From Paenibacillus monticola (GTDB taxonomy: Bacteria > Bacillota > Bacilli > Paenibacillales > Paenibacillaceae), in contig NZ_WJXB01000012.1 in assembly GCF_009664975.1 (NCBI RefSeq), positions 62,001 through 126,000 of the forward strand: 64,000 nucleotides of DNA, given 5' to 3'. Positions 50,314-58,658 of this stretch are shown one piece after another. Every line of letters starts with the position of its first letter. Position 1 is the first letter of the stretch. A program made the translations under genes and the position numbers. Below the pieces are notes generated by a model. The model was not told the DNA's origin. It saw nothing but the letters and a program-made list of their open reading frames with translations, and ran no database searches.

Positions 50314-51138
50314 TTACTTACCTAGTTGTTCATCCACTTCTTTAATTGGATTCTCGTCGACATGCTCTTCAACCACTGTGCTGCTCAGGAACCAGCCAAG
50401 CGTTGCAATTAGAACGAGTACGACATAGAAAGTGAGTTTCCACCAAGTGCTATGTGCGAATGATTCGGATAGAACGCCCAGTGAAGGGTGAGCTAGAGTA
50501 ATAACGGTTAGCTTAATGCCGACCCAACCGACGATAAAGAAGGCTGCCAGTTCAAGACCTGGACGGGAATGAAGCAACTTGACGAAAAAGGAAGCGGCGA
50601 ACCGCATAATAACCAATCCGATAAATCCACCCGCAAAGATAACAAGGAACTGTCCACCGTCAAGGCCACCGATATTAGGAAGTCCACTTGCCGGAAGCGC
50701 AACGGCCAGCGCAACAGCTGCCAGAATGGAATCGACAGCAAAGGCGATGTCAGCAACCTCAACCTTTAATACTGTGAACCAGAAGCTGGATTTCTTTTTG
50801 ACGACGGCCTGTGTACCACTCTCATTGGCTTCTTCCGTAACTGTCTTCCTGAATATCAGCTTTCGGAAGATATGGTTCAAGGCGATAAATAACAGATAAA
50901 GGGCACCGATAGCTTGTACCTGCCAAATATCGACCAGATAAGAGATAATGAAGAGTGAACCGAAACGGAACACAAATGCCCCGGCCAATCCGTAAAAGAG
51001 AGCTTTCTTTCTTTCCTCATCAGGAAGGTGCTTAACCATAATTGCCAAGACCAGTGCGTTATCTGCGGCGAGCAACCCCTCAAGTGCTACGAGAACGAGC
51101 AAGACCCATCCGTATTCTAAAAACAATCCCAAATCCAT
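50314..51138 (-). CDS. TerC-family integral membrane protein, probable Mn2+ exporter
   Basis: The 274-residue protein has about seven to eight membrane segments and the TerC core: LEGLLAADNALVLAIMVKHL near the N-terminus and VEVADIAFAVDSILAAVALA in the middle, whose acidic residues are the metal-site residues of the family. I choose ATG 51138 behind GGGAGGAATTAATA. The yybP-ykoY riboswitch in its leader supports manganese export. It is divergent from the nif operon. Confidence 0.92.
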   Translation of the reverse strand: MDLGLFLEYGWVLLVLVALEGLLAADNALVLAIMVKHLPDEERKKALFYGLAGAFVFRFGSLFIISYLVDIWQVQAIGALYLLFIALNHIFRKLIFRKTVTEEANESGTQAVVKKKSSFWFTVLKVEVADIAFAVDSILAAVALAVALPASGLPNIGGLDGGQFLVIFAGGFIGLVIMRFAASFFVKLLHSRPGLELAAFFIVGWVGIKLTVITLAHPSLGVLSESFAHSTWWKLTFYVVLVLIATLGWFLSSTVVEEHVDENPIKEVDEQLGK

Positions 51139-51213
51139 TATTAATTCCTCCCTTTCAAATGTAAATATTTTCAAAAATGAAACTTTTTATACCATTATTT
51201 ATCAAAACTATAT

Positions 51214-51370
51214 AAAAAAGACCTTTACCAAACAGATTAACCTTTGGAATAAAGGTAACCTGATTGGTAAAGGTCTCGCTAACAATAACTAATTGCCAAT
51301 AAAACCGGGGAATATCCTCATACTCCCGTATTGACGGCTTTATTTAACAGCTACTCCCCTTTACGGGATG
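51214..51370 (-). ncRNA. yybP-ykoY (Mn2+) riboswitch with terminator switch
   Basis: On the - strand the leader begins CATCCCGTAAAGGGGAGTAGC, then GCCGTCAATACGGG and CCCCGG, and later GCGAGACCTTTACC; GGGGAGTAGC is the conserved yybP-ykoY motif. GTAAAGG (51358-51364) can pair with CCTTTAC to close the aptamer. The same CCTTTACC can instead form the terminator stem GACCTTTACC (51266-51275) with GGTAAAGGTC (51220-51229), followed by T residues. Mn2+ binding should favour read-through into terC. Confidence 0.9.
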
Positions 51371-51409
51371 TATATTAAATTTTATTAGATACGTAATTGA
51401 TTTAAAACT

Positions 51410-51438
51410 ATCATATACGACTTGAGAATCGTTGTCAA
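51410..51438 (-). promoter_or_regulatory. Sigma-A promoter of terC
   Basis: On the - strand TTGACA (51438-51433), a 17-bp spacer and TATGAT (51415-51410) form a near-consensus promoter; transcription would start near 51403, just before the riboswitch. Confidence 0.85.
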
Positions 51439-51514
51439 CACCTATGAGAATAAATATCATTAGAAAAACACATGGAATGGAAACGGAAACATGATAAGTG
51501 CGAGTTAGATAAGG

Positions 51515-51531
51515 TGACATCTCATATGACG
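51515..51531. promoter_or_regulatory. Possible weak GlnR-type box upstream of the nif promoter
   Basis: TGACATCTCATATGACG fits TGTNAN7TNACA with two mismatches and lies about 48 bp upstream of the nif -35. It could be an upstream activating GlnR site; the match is weak. Confidence 0.35.
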
Positions 51532-51578
51532 AAACTGCAAACACAAGGTAAAATAGGGCTTTTTAAGCGTGAAGCTAA

Positions 51579-51607
51579 TTGACGGTACCCCTATTTGAAA
51601 ATATGAT
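51579..51607 (+). promoter_or_regulatory. Sigma-A-type promoter of the nif operon
   Basis: TTGACG (51579-51584), a 17-bp spacer and TATGAT (51602-51607) stand 137 bp before nifB. No -24/-12 sigma-54 promoter is seen. This matches the known sigma-70-type control of Paenibacillus nif operons. Confidence 0.85.
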
Positions 51608-51638
51608 GAAGCTATAAAAGCGAGTTGAGCAAGGTTGT

Positions 51639-51655
51639 TGTAAGAAAACATGACA
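51639..51655. promoter_or_regulatory. GlnR-type operator in the nif leader
   Basis: TGTAAGAAAACATGACA is a perfect TGTNAN7TNACA match, the GlnR/TnrA box. It lies about 30 bp downstream of the -10, where bound GlnR would block transcription when nitrogen is in excess, as shown for Paenibacillus nif operons with a second downstream site. Confidence 0.85.
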
Positions 51656-51743
51656 TACGAATAATTACAATCTTACAAAAGAGTTTTACTGCGAACCGCA
51701 ATCAAGAAGTAAATGCTCCGTAAAACTTTTAGGAGGTGGGAAA

Positions 51744-53123
51744 ATGAAGCCGTCGCCGTCGTCGTGTATGTCTAATGAAGCAGAGGAGGAGCTTAGCCGC
51801 CACCCTTGCTACAGCGAGGAAGCACATCGGTTTTTTGCCAGGATGCACATCCCGGTTGCTCCCGCCTGTAACATCCAGTGCAATTACTGTAACCGCAAAT
51901 TCGACTGTGTGAATGAAAGTAGGCCGGGTGTGGTCAGTGAGGTACTTACTCCGGAACAAGCGGAGCGCAAGGTTAAAGGGGTAGCAGCTCAATTGATGCA
52001 GTTGTCCGTGGTTGGTGTTGCTGGCCCTGGTGATCCGCTGGCTGATCCGGAAAGAACATTTGATACGTTTGAACGTGTGAAGCAGCATGTGCCCGATGTA
52101 GCCTTATGCTTAAGCACTAATGGCTTAACGGTTTACCGCCATGTGGATGAAATCGTGAGATTGGGTATCCGCCATGTGACGATCACAATCAACGCTATCG
52201 ACCCTGATGTCGGCCGTGAGATTTATCCTTGGGTAGTTGATGAGGGTGTGCGGTACGAAGGCAGGGAAGCAGCCGAGCTATTAATTAGCCGCCAGCTTTT
52301 GGGTCTTGAATTGTTAGCCAAGCAGGGTATTCTTGTCAAAGTCAATTCCATTATGATTCCAGGGGTCAATGATCATCATCTTCCCGCAGTGTCCAAAAGA
52401 GTAAAAGAGCTCGGGGCCACACTGCACAATGTTACACCGTTAATTATCGCTCCAGGCAGCCAGTATGAGAAGGACGGTCGCAAAGCGCCGCGTCCAAAGG
52501 AACTGAACAACCTGCAAGAACTGCTCGGCCGTGATGGAATGAAGGTCATGCGCCACTGCCGACAATGTCGGGCCGATGCTATCGGGCTGTTAGGTCAGGA
52601 TCGCAATCAGGACTTCGGTCTCGATACGATGGAAGCAGATCCAGTCATTAATCATGAAGCTAGAGAATTGTTCCAAGTTGATCTGGATACCAAGATTCGC
52701 CAACGTGTAACAGCGAAGCAGGCAAGACTGGGCTCCATAGAAGCAGGAGCGCAAACGATCAGAGTCGCTGTTGCTACAAGAGGCGGAGACAAGGTCAATC
52801 AGCATTTTGGCCACGCCACAGAGTTCATGATTTACGATACCGATGGAGCGGAAGTAAAGCTGCTCGGTGTCCGCAAGATACAGGCTTACTGCCACGGCAC
52901 AGCTGATTGTAATGGTGACAAGGATGCAACGTTGCAGGAGATTGTTTCTATATTAAAAGATTGCCGCATTCTTCTCTGCTCCGGTATTGGTGACGCCCCG
53001 CGCGCCAGCTTGAATAAAGTCGGAGTATTGCCTCTAGTTCGCAAAGGTGATGTACAGGAAGCCATTCTCGAAAGTGTGAAGTACAGCTCTTATTTTGAAA
53101 ATATAAACATTTCGAAGGGATGA
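51744..53123 (+). CDS. nifB: Nitrogenase cofactor biosynthesis protein NifB
   Basis: NifB is a radical-SAM enzyme that makes NifB-co, the 8Fe-9S-C core of FeMo-co. The 459-residue protein has Cys42-x3-Cys46-x2-Cys49 (ACNIQCNYC) for the radical cluster, GPGDPL, and a C-terminal NifX/NafY-like domain (IRVAVATRGGDKVNQHFGHA, about residue 338 onward), so it is the long, fused form. AGGAGGTGGG precedes ATG 51744. It is the first gene of the operon, with nifH 5 bp behind it. Confidence 0.98.
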   Translation: MKPSPSSCMSNEAEEELSRHPCYSEEAHRFFARMHIPVAPACNIQCNYCNRKFDCVNESRPGVVSEVLTPEQAERKVKGVAAQLMQLSVVGVAGPGDPLADPERTFDTFERVKQHVPDVALCLSTNGLTVYRHVDEIVRLGIRHVTITINAIDPDVGREIYPWVVDEGVRYEGREAAELLISRQLLGLELLAKQGILVKVNSIMIPGVNDHHLPAVSKRVKELGATLHNVTPLIIAPGSQYEKDGRKAPRPKELNNLQELLGRDGMKVMRHCRQCRADAIGLLGQDRNQDFGLDTMEADPVINHEARELFQVDLDTKIRQRVTAKQARLGSIEAGAQTIRVAVATRGGDKVNQHFGHATEFMIYDTDGAEVKLLGVRKIQAYCHGTADCNGDKDATLQEIVSILKDCRILLCSGIGDAPRASLNKVGVLPLVRKGDVQEAILESVKYSSYFENINISKG

Positions 53124-53128
53124 TAACA

Positions 53129-53995
53129 ATGAGACAAATAGCTTTCTACGGTAAAGGCGGTATCGGTAAATCCACAACTTCCCAGAACACTTTAGCTCAA
53201 TTGGCTACAAAATTCAATCAAAAAATTATGATCGTAGGTTGTGACCCTAAGGCAGACTCCACACGATTGATCTTGAACACTAAAGCTCAGAACTCGGTGC
53301 TTCAGCTGGCCGCAGAAATGGGAACCGTTGAGGATCTGGAACTTGAAGATGTACTACAAACGGGTTACGGCGATATTCTAAATGTAGAATGTGGCGGACC
53401 AGAACCAGGTGTTGGCTGTGCAGGCCGCGGTATTATTACAGCCATTAACTTTTTGGAACAACAAGGTGCTTATGAAGGACTTGATTTTGTATCTTATGAC
53501 GTACTGGGCGACGTAGTATGCGGCGGTTTCGCAATGCCAATTCGCGAAGGTAAAGCACAGGAGATTTACATCGTATGTTCCGGTGAAATGATGGCTATGT
53601 ATGCTGCAAATAATATCGCTCGCGGTATCTTGAAATATGCAACTACTGGTGGTGTTAGACTGGGCGGTCTGATCTGTAACAGCCGTAATACTGACCGTGA
53701 AGACGAACTGATCATTGAGCTTGCACGTCGTTTGAACACGCAAATGATTCACTTTGTACCTCGTGATAATGTTGTTCAACATGCGGAACTTCGCAGAATG
53801 ACAGTGGCCCAATATAACCCTGAGCATCAACAAGCAAAGGAATACGAAATTCTAGCCGAGAAAATCCTGAACAATAAAATGATGACTATCCCTACTCCTA
53901 TTACGATGGAAGAGCTGGAAGAACTGCTCATGGAATTCGGTATTATTGAAGACGAAGAAGCTGCAATCAAGAAGTTGCAAGCTGCTGGTCAATAA
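53129..53995 (+). CDS. nifH: Nitrogenase iron protein NifH (dinitrogenase reductase)
   Basis: NifH passes electrons to NifDK using MgATP. The 288-residue protein has the P-loop GKGGIGKST (residues 8-16), Cys97 (GVGCAGRG) and Cys131 (DVVCGGF) that hold the shared 4Fe-4S cluster, and Arg100, the ADP-ribosylation position. It also serves in FeMo-co maturation. I choose ATG 53129 (AAGGGATGAT upstream) over ATG 53120, which overlaps the nifB stop. A stem-loop follows in the nifH-nifD gap. Confidence 0.98.
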   Translation: MRQIAFYGKGGIGKSTTSQNTLAQLATKFNQKIMIVGCDPKADSTRLILNTKAQNSVLQLAAEMGTVEDLELEDVLQTGYGDILNVECGGPEPGVGCAGRGIITAINFLEQQGAYEGLDFVSYDVLGDVVCGGFAMPIREGKAQEIYIVCSGEMMAMYAANNIARGILKYATTGGVRLGGLICNSRNTDREDELIIELARRLNTQMIHFVPRDNVVQHAELRRMTVAQYNPEHQQAKEYEILAEKILNNKMMTIPTPITMEELEELLMEFGIIEDEEAAIKKLQAAGQ

Positions 53996-54015
53996 GATAC
54001 ATGCCGAATAAGTCG

Positions 54016-54054
54016 TCCGGTGAACGAGAGTGGAGAGACGGTCGATTCACCGGA
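54016..54054 (+). other. Stem-loop between nifH and nifD
   Basis: TCCGGTGAA (54016-54024) and TTCACCGGA (54046-54054) form a perfect 9-bp stem with a 21-nt loop and no T-run. Its place after nifH fits an mRNA-stabilising or partial-attenuation element that gives excess nifH. Confidence 0.8.
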
Positions 54055-54125
54055 TGAACTTTGAAGTGACGCAATTGCCACGCAGGCGGTTTAACGCTCT
54101 GCACCATGAAAAGGAGGGTTAACAA

Positions 54126-55583
54126 ATGGGACTGGATATTGAGGCGAATAAAGAGTTAGTTGAAGAAATATTAGAAGCTTATCCCGTGAAGGCACGGAAA
54201 GATCGCCAAAAACATTTTCAGGTGAGTACTCAGGAAGCCATAGATTGTGGTACATGCGCCGTAAAATCAAATATTAAATCGCGTCCCGGCGTTATGACGC
54301 CACGCGGATGTGCGTATGCAGGATCTAAAGGTGTGGTTTGGGGACCGATCAAGGATATGGTTCATATCAGTCACGGCCCAGTCGGCTGCGGACAATATAG
54401 CTGGGGCACACGTCGTAACTTTGCGAACGGTACGCTCGGTATCGACAACTTTACGGCTATGCAGGTCACAAGTGATTTTCAGGAGACGGATATCGTCTTC
54501 GGCGGAGATAAGAAGCTTGAAGTGATTATGCGTGAGATTACGGAAATGTTCCCACTTGCTAAAGGGATATCCGTTCAATCCGAATGTCCTGTAGGACTGA
54601 TCGGTGACGATATTGAAGCCGTGTCCAAGAAAATGTCCAAAGAGCTTGATATGCCAATCGTTCCAGTACGCTGCGAAGGTTTCCGCGGTGTCAGCCAATC
54701 GCTCGGTCACCATATCGCTAATGATGCGATTCGCGATTTCGTAATGGGCCGTGCCGAACTGGCTGAAACGGGTCCGTACGATGTTAATATCATCGGCGAT
54801 TACAATATCGGCGGCGATGCTTGGGCTTCCCGTATCCTGTTGGAAGAAATGGGCCTGCGCATTATTGCCCAGTGGTCCGGCGATGGTTCGCTCAATGAAC
54901 TGGAAGTTGCCCATAAAGCGAAATTGAACCTGATTCACTGTCATCGTTCCATGAACTACATGGTTGATCATATGGAGAAAGCGTACGGTATTCCATGGAT
55001 TGAATATAACTTTTTTGGACCCACCAAGACCTATGAAAGTCTCCGGGCAATCGCGGCTCTGTTCGACGAAACGATCCAGGAGAACTGCGAGAAAATGATT
55101 GCCAAACACAAGCCGGTAATGGATGCCATTATCAATAAATTCAAACCTCGTCTGGAAAATAAAAAAGTAATGCTGATGATTGGTGGATTGCGTTCCCGCC
55201 ACACTATCGGGGCTTATGAAGATCTGGGCATGGATATCGTGGCCTCCGGTTATGAATTTGCTCACAAAGATGACTATGAAAAAATGCTTCCGATGTTGAA
55301 TGAAGGAACGATCGTCATGGATGACCCGACTGCTTATGAGCTGGAAGAGCTCACGCAGAGACTGGGTGTTGATTTGGTAGGCTCGGGCGTAAAAGAAAAA
55401 TATGTATACCATAAGATGGGTGTTCCTTTCCGTCAGATGCATTCATGGGATTACAGCGGTCCGTATCATGGATTCGATGGCTTCAAGGTTTTTGCCAAGG
55501 ACATGGATATGACGGTAAACAGCCCCGTGTGGAATTTAGTGAATAAGAAGGAAAAAATCCAACCAGAGGGGGCGAGCATATGA
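54126..55583 (+). CDS. nifD: Nitrogenase molybdenum-iron protein alpha chain NifD
   Basis: The 485-residue subunit holds FeMo-co and half of the P-cluster. P-cluster ligands are Cys62, Cys88 and Cys154; FeMo-co ligands are Cys272 (LIHCHRS) and His439 (QMHSWDYSGP). Active-site residues Val70, Arg96, Gln191 and His195 are all present, so it is a molybdenum, not vanadium or iron-only, type. AAAAGGAGGGTTAAC precedes ATG 54126. It overlaps nifK by 4 bp (ATGA). Confidence 0.98.
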   Translation: MGLDIEANKELVEEILEAYPVKARKDRQKHFQVSTQEAIDCGTCAVKSNIKSRPGVMTPRGCAYAGSKGVVWGPIKDMVHISHGPVGCGQYSWGTRRNFANGTLGIDNFTAMQVTSDFQETDIVFGGDKKLEVIMREITEMFPLAKGISVQSECPVGLIGDDIEAVSKKMSKELDMPIVPVRCEGFRGVSQSLGHHIANDAIRDFVMGRAELAETGPYDVNIIGDYNIGGDAWASRILLEEMGLRIIAQWSGDGSLNELEVAHKAKLNLIHCHRSMNYMVDHMEKAYGIPWIEYNFFGPTKTYESLRAIAALFDETIQENCEKMIAKHKPVMDAIINKFKPRLENKKVMLMIGGLRSRHTIGAYEDLGMDIVASGYEFAHKDDYEKMLPMLNEGTIVMDDPTAYELEELTQRLGVDLVGSGVKEKYVYHKMGVPFRQMHSWDYSGPYHGFDGFKVFAKDMDMTVNSPVWNLVNKKEKIQPEGASI

Positions 55584-57139
55584 GTAAGGACAACCTGGAC
55601 ATTAAAGACAATAACAATCTGTTTAAGGAAGAACGCTACGTGCAGCAGCGGGAGAACAAAAAGCAGTTTGAAGCGCCTTGCAGTGAGCAGGAAACTGCTG
55701 AAGCGCTCGCCTACTCCAAATCTGCTGAGTATATGGAAAAGAATTTCAACCGTAAATCAGTAGTTATTAATCCCCACAAAGCATGCCAGCCGCTTGGATC
55801 GGTTATGGCAGCACTCGGATTCGAAAAAACACTGCCGTTCGTTCACGGTTCACAGGGCTGCAATGCCTACTTCCGCAGCCATCTAAGCCGCCATTTTAAA
55901 GAACCAACGCCTTCCGTCTCCTCATCGATGACCGAGGATGCCGCTGTCTTCGGCGGAATGACCAATATGATTGATGGTCTTGAGAATAGTATTGCGCTCT
56001 ACAAACCGGAAATGGTTGCTGTATGTACTACCTGTATGGCCGAGGTTATCGGTGATGACCTTAACTCTTTTATCGGCAACGCCCGTATTAAAGGAGCTAT
56101 TGCTGAAGATTTCCCAGTGGCTTTCTGCAATACGCCAAGCTTTGTCGGTTCGCATATTACGGGTTATGATGCCATGCTCAAAGGAATTCTGAGCTACCTG
56201 TACACTCGCTCTGGTATCCAAGGAACTCCAGGAAGCGGCGAAGGAACGGGAGAAAAGCTGAATGTGATGCTTGGATTCGAGCCTTACACCGGAAACTTTG
56301 CTGAAATGCGCAAAATATTGAATGCTTTTGATACGGAATATACCATTCTCGGCGATCATAGCGGCAATTACGACTCGCCGGCAACGGGAGAATACGAGTA
56401 CTACTATGGGGGTACCAAGCTTGATGATGTACCACTGGCAGCCAATGCACTGGGTACACTATCGCTGCAAAAGTACACATTGAAAAAGACGCAGGAATAT
56501 ATTAGCGGAACCTGGAAGCAGGAAATCTCTGCACTATCCACGCCGCTCGGCATCAAAGGTACAGATAAGCTGCTGGAAACCATTAGTGAAATGACAGGTC
56601 TTCCTATTCCGGCATCACTCACTGAAGAACGTGGTCGGGTAGTGGATGCACTCATGGATAGCCATCCTTACCTTCATGGTAAAAGAGTTGCGCTTGTAGG
56701 TGATCCGGATCTTCTGATCGGCCTGATTGGGTTCTGTCTGGAAATCGGGATGGAGCCGGTGCATATCGTATGCTCCAATGGCGAAGTTGATTTCAATGAT
56801 CAGAAATTCAAGATAGAAGCCGAAGCTCTGCTGGCATCCAGTCCTTACGGTTCGGAAGCAACTGTTCATATCGGCAAAGACTTGTGGCATATGCGTTCAC
56901 TGCTGCTCACTGATCCGGTTGACTTGGCTATTGGCAGTTCTCATTTGAAATTTGCTGCTAAGGACGCTGATGTACCCCTGATCCGGGTAGGCTTCCCAAT
57001 CTTTGACCGTCATCATATGCATCGGTATCCTATTATCGGCTATCAAGGAACTTTGAATCTGTTGAGTTTAATTGTGAATACCGTACTGCAACAGCTGGAT
57101 GATAATAATTCAGGTTTTAACTTCGAACTGGTGCGTTAA
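55580..57139 (+). CDS. nifK: Nitrogenase molybdenum-iron protein beta chain NifK
   Basis: The 519-residue beta subunit shares the P-cluster with NifD through Cys69 (KACQPLG), Cys94 (SQGCNAYFR) and Cys152 (TTCMAEVIGDD). The protein is of usual length, with an N-terminal extension that wraps NifD. The start overlaps the nifD stop, so the two are translated together in equal amounts. A branched stem-loop follows before nifE. Confidence 0.98.
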   Translation: MSKDNLDIKDNNNLFKEERYVQQRENKKQFEAPCSEQETAEALAYSKSAEYMEKNFNRKSVVINPHKACQPLGSVMAALGFEKTLPFVHGSQGCNAYFRSHLSRHFKEPTPSVSSSMTEDAAVFGGMTNMIDGLENSIALYKPEMVAVCTTCMAEVIGDDLNSFIGNARIKGAIAEDFPVAFCNTPSFVGSHITGYDAMLKGILSYLYTRSGIQGTPGSGEGTGEKLNVMLGFEPYTGNFAEMRKILNAFDTEYTILGDHSGNYDSPATGEYEYYYGGTKLDDVPLAANALGTLSLQKYTLKKTQEYISGTWKQEISALSTPLGIKGTDKLLETISEMTGLPIPASLTEERGRVVDALMDSHPYLHGKRVALVGDPDLLIGLIGFCLEIGMEPVHIVCSNGEVDFNDQKFKIEAEALLASSPYGSEATVHIGKDLWHMRSLLLTDPVDLAIGSSHLKFAAKDADVPLIRVGFPIFDRHHMHRYPIIGYQGTLNLLSLIVNTVLQQLDDNNSGFNFELVR

Positions 57140-57168
57140 TCCGAATAAATGCAATAAATCGTAAGCAA

Positions 57169-57239
57169 CCCGGCGTCTCCTAGTCCCCCGGTTTCCGGCA
57201 ACGGATATTCACTAAATCCGGGGACAACGGTAGGCCGGG
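57169..57239 (+). other. Nested stem-loop between nifK and nifE
   Basis: CCCGGC (57169-57174) pairs with GCCGGG (57234-57239), and inside it GTCCCCCGG (57183-57191) pairs with CCGGGGAC (57218-57225), leaving a 26-nt loop. There is no T-run; it may reduce read-through to nifEN or protect the nifHDK messenger. Confidence 0.75.
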
Positions 57240-57290
57240 ATTCTTGTAATATGCTATGAAGGAATCATCCACCCTAGCGAAGGAGATGAA

Positions 57291-58658
57291 GTGCCGATGG
57301 AGCCGATTCGAAAAGATGAGATTGATGCGCAAGAATGCGGGAGCGTAACTCCCAAGTCCAAGCCATGTCCACGGCCCAAACCTGGAGAGGCAGCCGGAGG
57401 CTGCTCCTTCGACGGAGCACAAATCACATTACTGCCTATAATGGATGCCGCACATCTTGTCCATGGACCTATTGCCTGCGCCGGTAACAGTTGGGAGAGC
57501 AGAGGGACTCTTACGAGCGGTCCCTCACTTTCTCAATATGGCTTCGCTACAGATTTGAACGATACCGATATTATTTTTGGCGGTGAGAAGAAATTACGTG
57601 ATAGCATCAACTATATTGCCGAGCGCTTTGCGCCTCCGGCAATATTTGTATATGCGACCTGTGTAACGGCATTGATCGGTGAGGATATGGACGCGGTATG
57701 TAAGGAAGCGGCTGAACGGTTAGCCATTCCGGTTATTCCGGTGAATAGTCCCGGATTCGTTGGCAGCAAGAACCTTGGAAATCGCTTGGCAGGCGAGGCA
57801 TTACTTCAGTACGTTATCGGTACAGGTGAACCTGAGCGGGAGATTCCGCTGGGTGTGAATTTGATTGGTGAATATAATATTGCCGGTGAGATGTGGGATA
57901 TCGAGAAGTTGATGAATAGCGCAGGAATTACGCTTATGTCTCGTATTACAGGAGATGCCAGATACAAAGAAATCACATGGGCACATCGAGCTAAGGTCAA
58001 TATGGTGGTCTGTAGCCGCGCTTTGCTTGGTTTGGCTAAAGAAATGGAATCCAGATATAACATCCCCTACTTTGAGGGTTCATTTTATGGGGCTAAGGAG
58101 ACGACTTATTCCTTACGGCAGATGGCCTTTCTGATGAATGACCGCGAGATGGAGCGGCGGGTAGATCGGCTGACGGAACGCGAGGAGAGTCGTCTGATAC
58201 AGGATCTGCGTCCCTACCGCAAGCTGCTGAAAGGTAAGAAAGCGGTGCTGTATACAGGTGGTGTAAAAAGCTGGTCCATTATATCTGCGCTGAAGGAGTT
58301 AGGGGTTCAGGTGGTTGGCGTGGGCACTAACAAAAGCACAGAAGATGATGTACGGCGTATTGCCGATCGGGTAGGTGACGATACCGAGTATATTCCTGAA
58401 GGGGGAGCCAGTCGGATTATCAAGACGGTACGGGAGCGCAAAGCTGATATTATGATTGCTGGCGGACGGAATATGTATGTTGCAATGAAGGAGCAAATTC
58501 CGTTCATCGACATTAATCAGGAAAGACATAAAGCCTATGCAGGTTATGAGGGGCTGCTCAGGCTAGCTAAGGAACTGACTTATTCACTTGCTAATCCGAT
58601 CTGGAAGCTGGCCGCAAGTCCGGCGCCATGGGATAAGGAGGACCCTTATGACCATTAA
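57291..58658 (+). CDS. nifE: FeMo-co assembly scaffold subunit NifE
   Basis: NifE with NifN forms the scaffold on which NifB-co is converted to FeMo-co. The 455-residue protein is a NifD homologue with Cys38 (GGCSFDGA), Cys63 (IACAGNSW) and Cys124 (YATCVTALIG), in the positions used for its iron-sulfur cluster, and VVCSRA at the FeMo-co-type Cys. GAAGGAGATGAA precedes GTG 57291; ATG 57297 is an alternative. It overlaps nifN by 11 bp. Confidence 0.97.
   Translation: MPMEPIRKDEIDAQECGSVTPKSKPCPRPKPGEAAGGCSFDGAQITLLPIMDAAHLVHGPIACAGNSWESRGTLTSGPSLSQYGFATDLNDTDIIFGGEKKLRDSINYIAERFAPPAIFVYATCVTALIGEDMDAVCKEAAERLAIPVIPVNSPGFVGSKNLGNRLAGEALLQYVIGTGEPEREIPLGVNLIGEYNIAGEMWDIEKLMNSAGITLMSRITGDARYKEITWAHRAKVNMVVCSRALLGLAKEMESRYNIPYFEGSFYGAKETTYSLRQMAFLMNDREMERRVDRLTEREESRLIQDLRPYRKLLKGKKAVLYTGGVKSWSIISALKELGVQVVGVGTNKSTEDDVRRIADRVGDDTEYIPEGGASRIIKTVRERKADIMIAGGRNMYVAMKEQIPFIDINQERHKAYAGYEGLLRLAKELTYSLANPIWKLAASPAPWDKEDPYDH

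Noticed and set aside
51433..51449. TGTCAACACCTATGAGA as another GlnR box
   Set aside because: It has a mismatch in a key arm position and overlaps the -35 of the terC promoter, which explains the sequence better.
54267..55442. A 391-codon open frame on the - strand opposite nifD
   Set aside because: nifD is certain from its cluster ligands; the reverse frame has no family match and no start signals.
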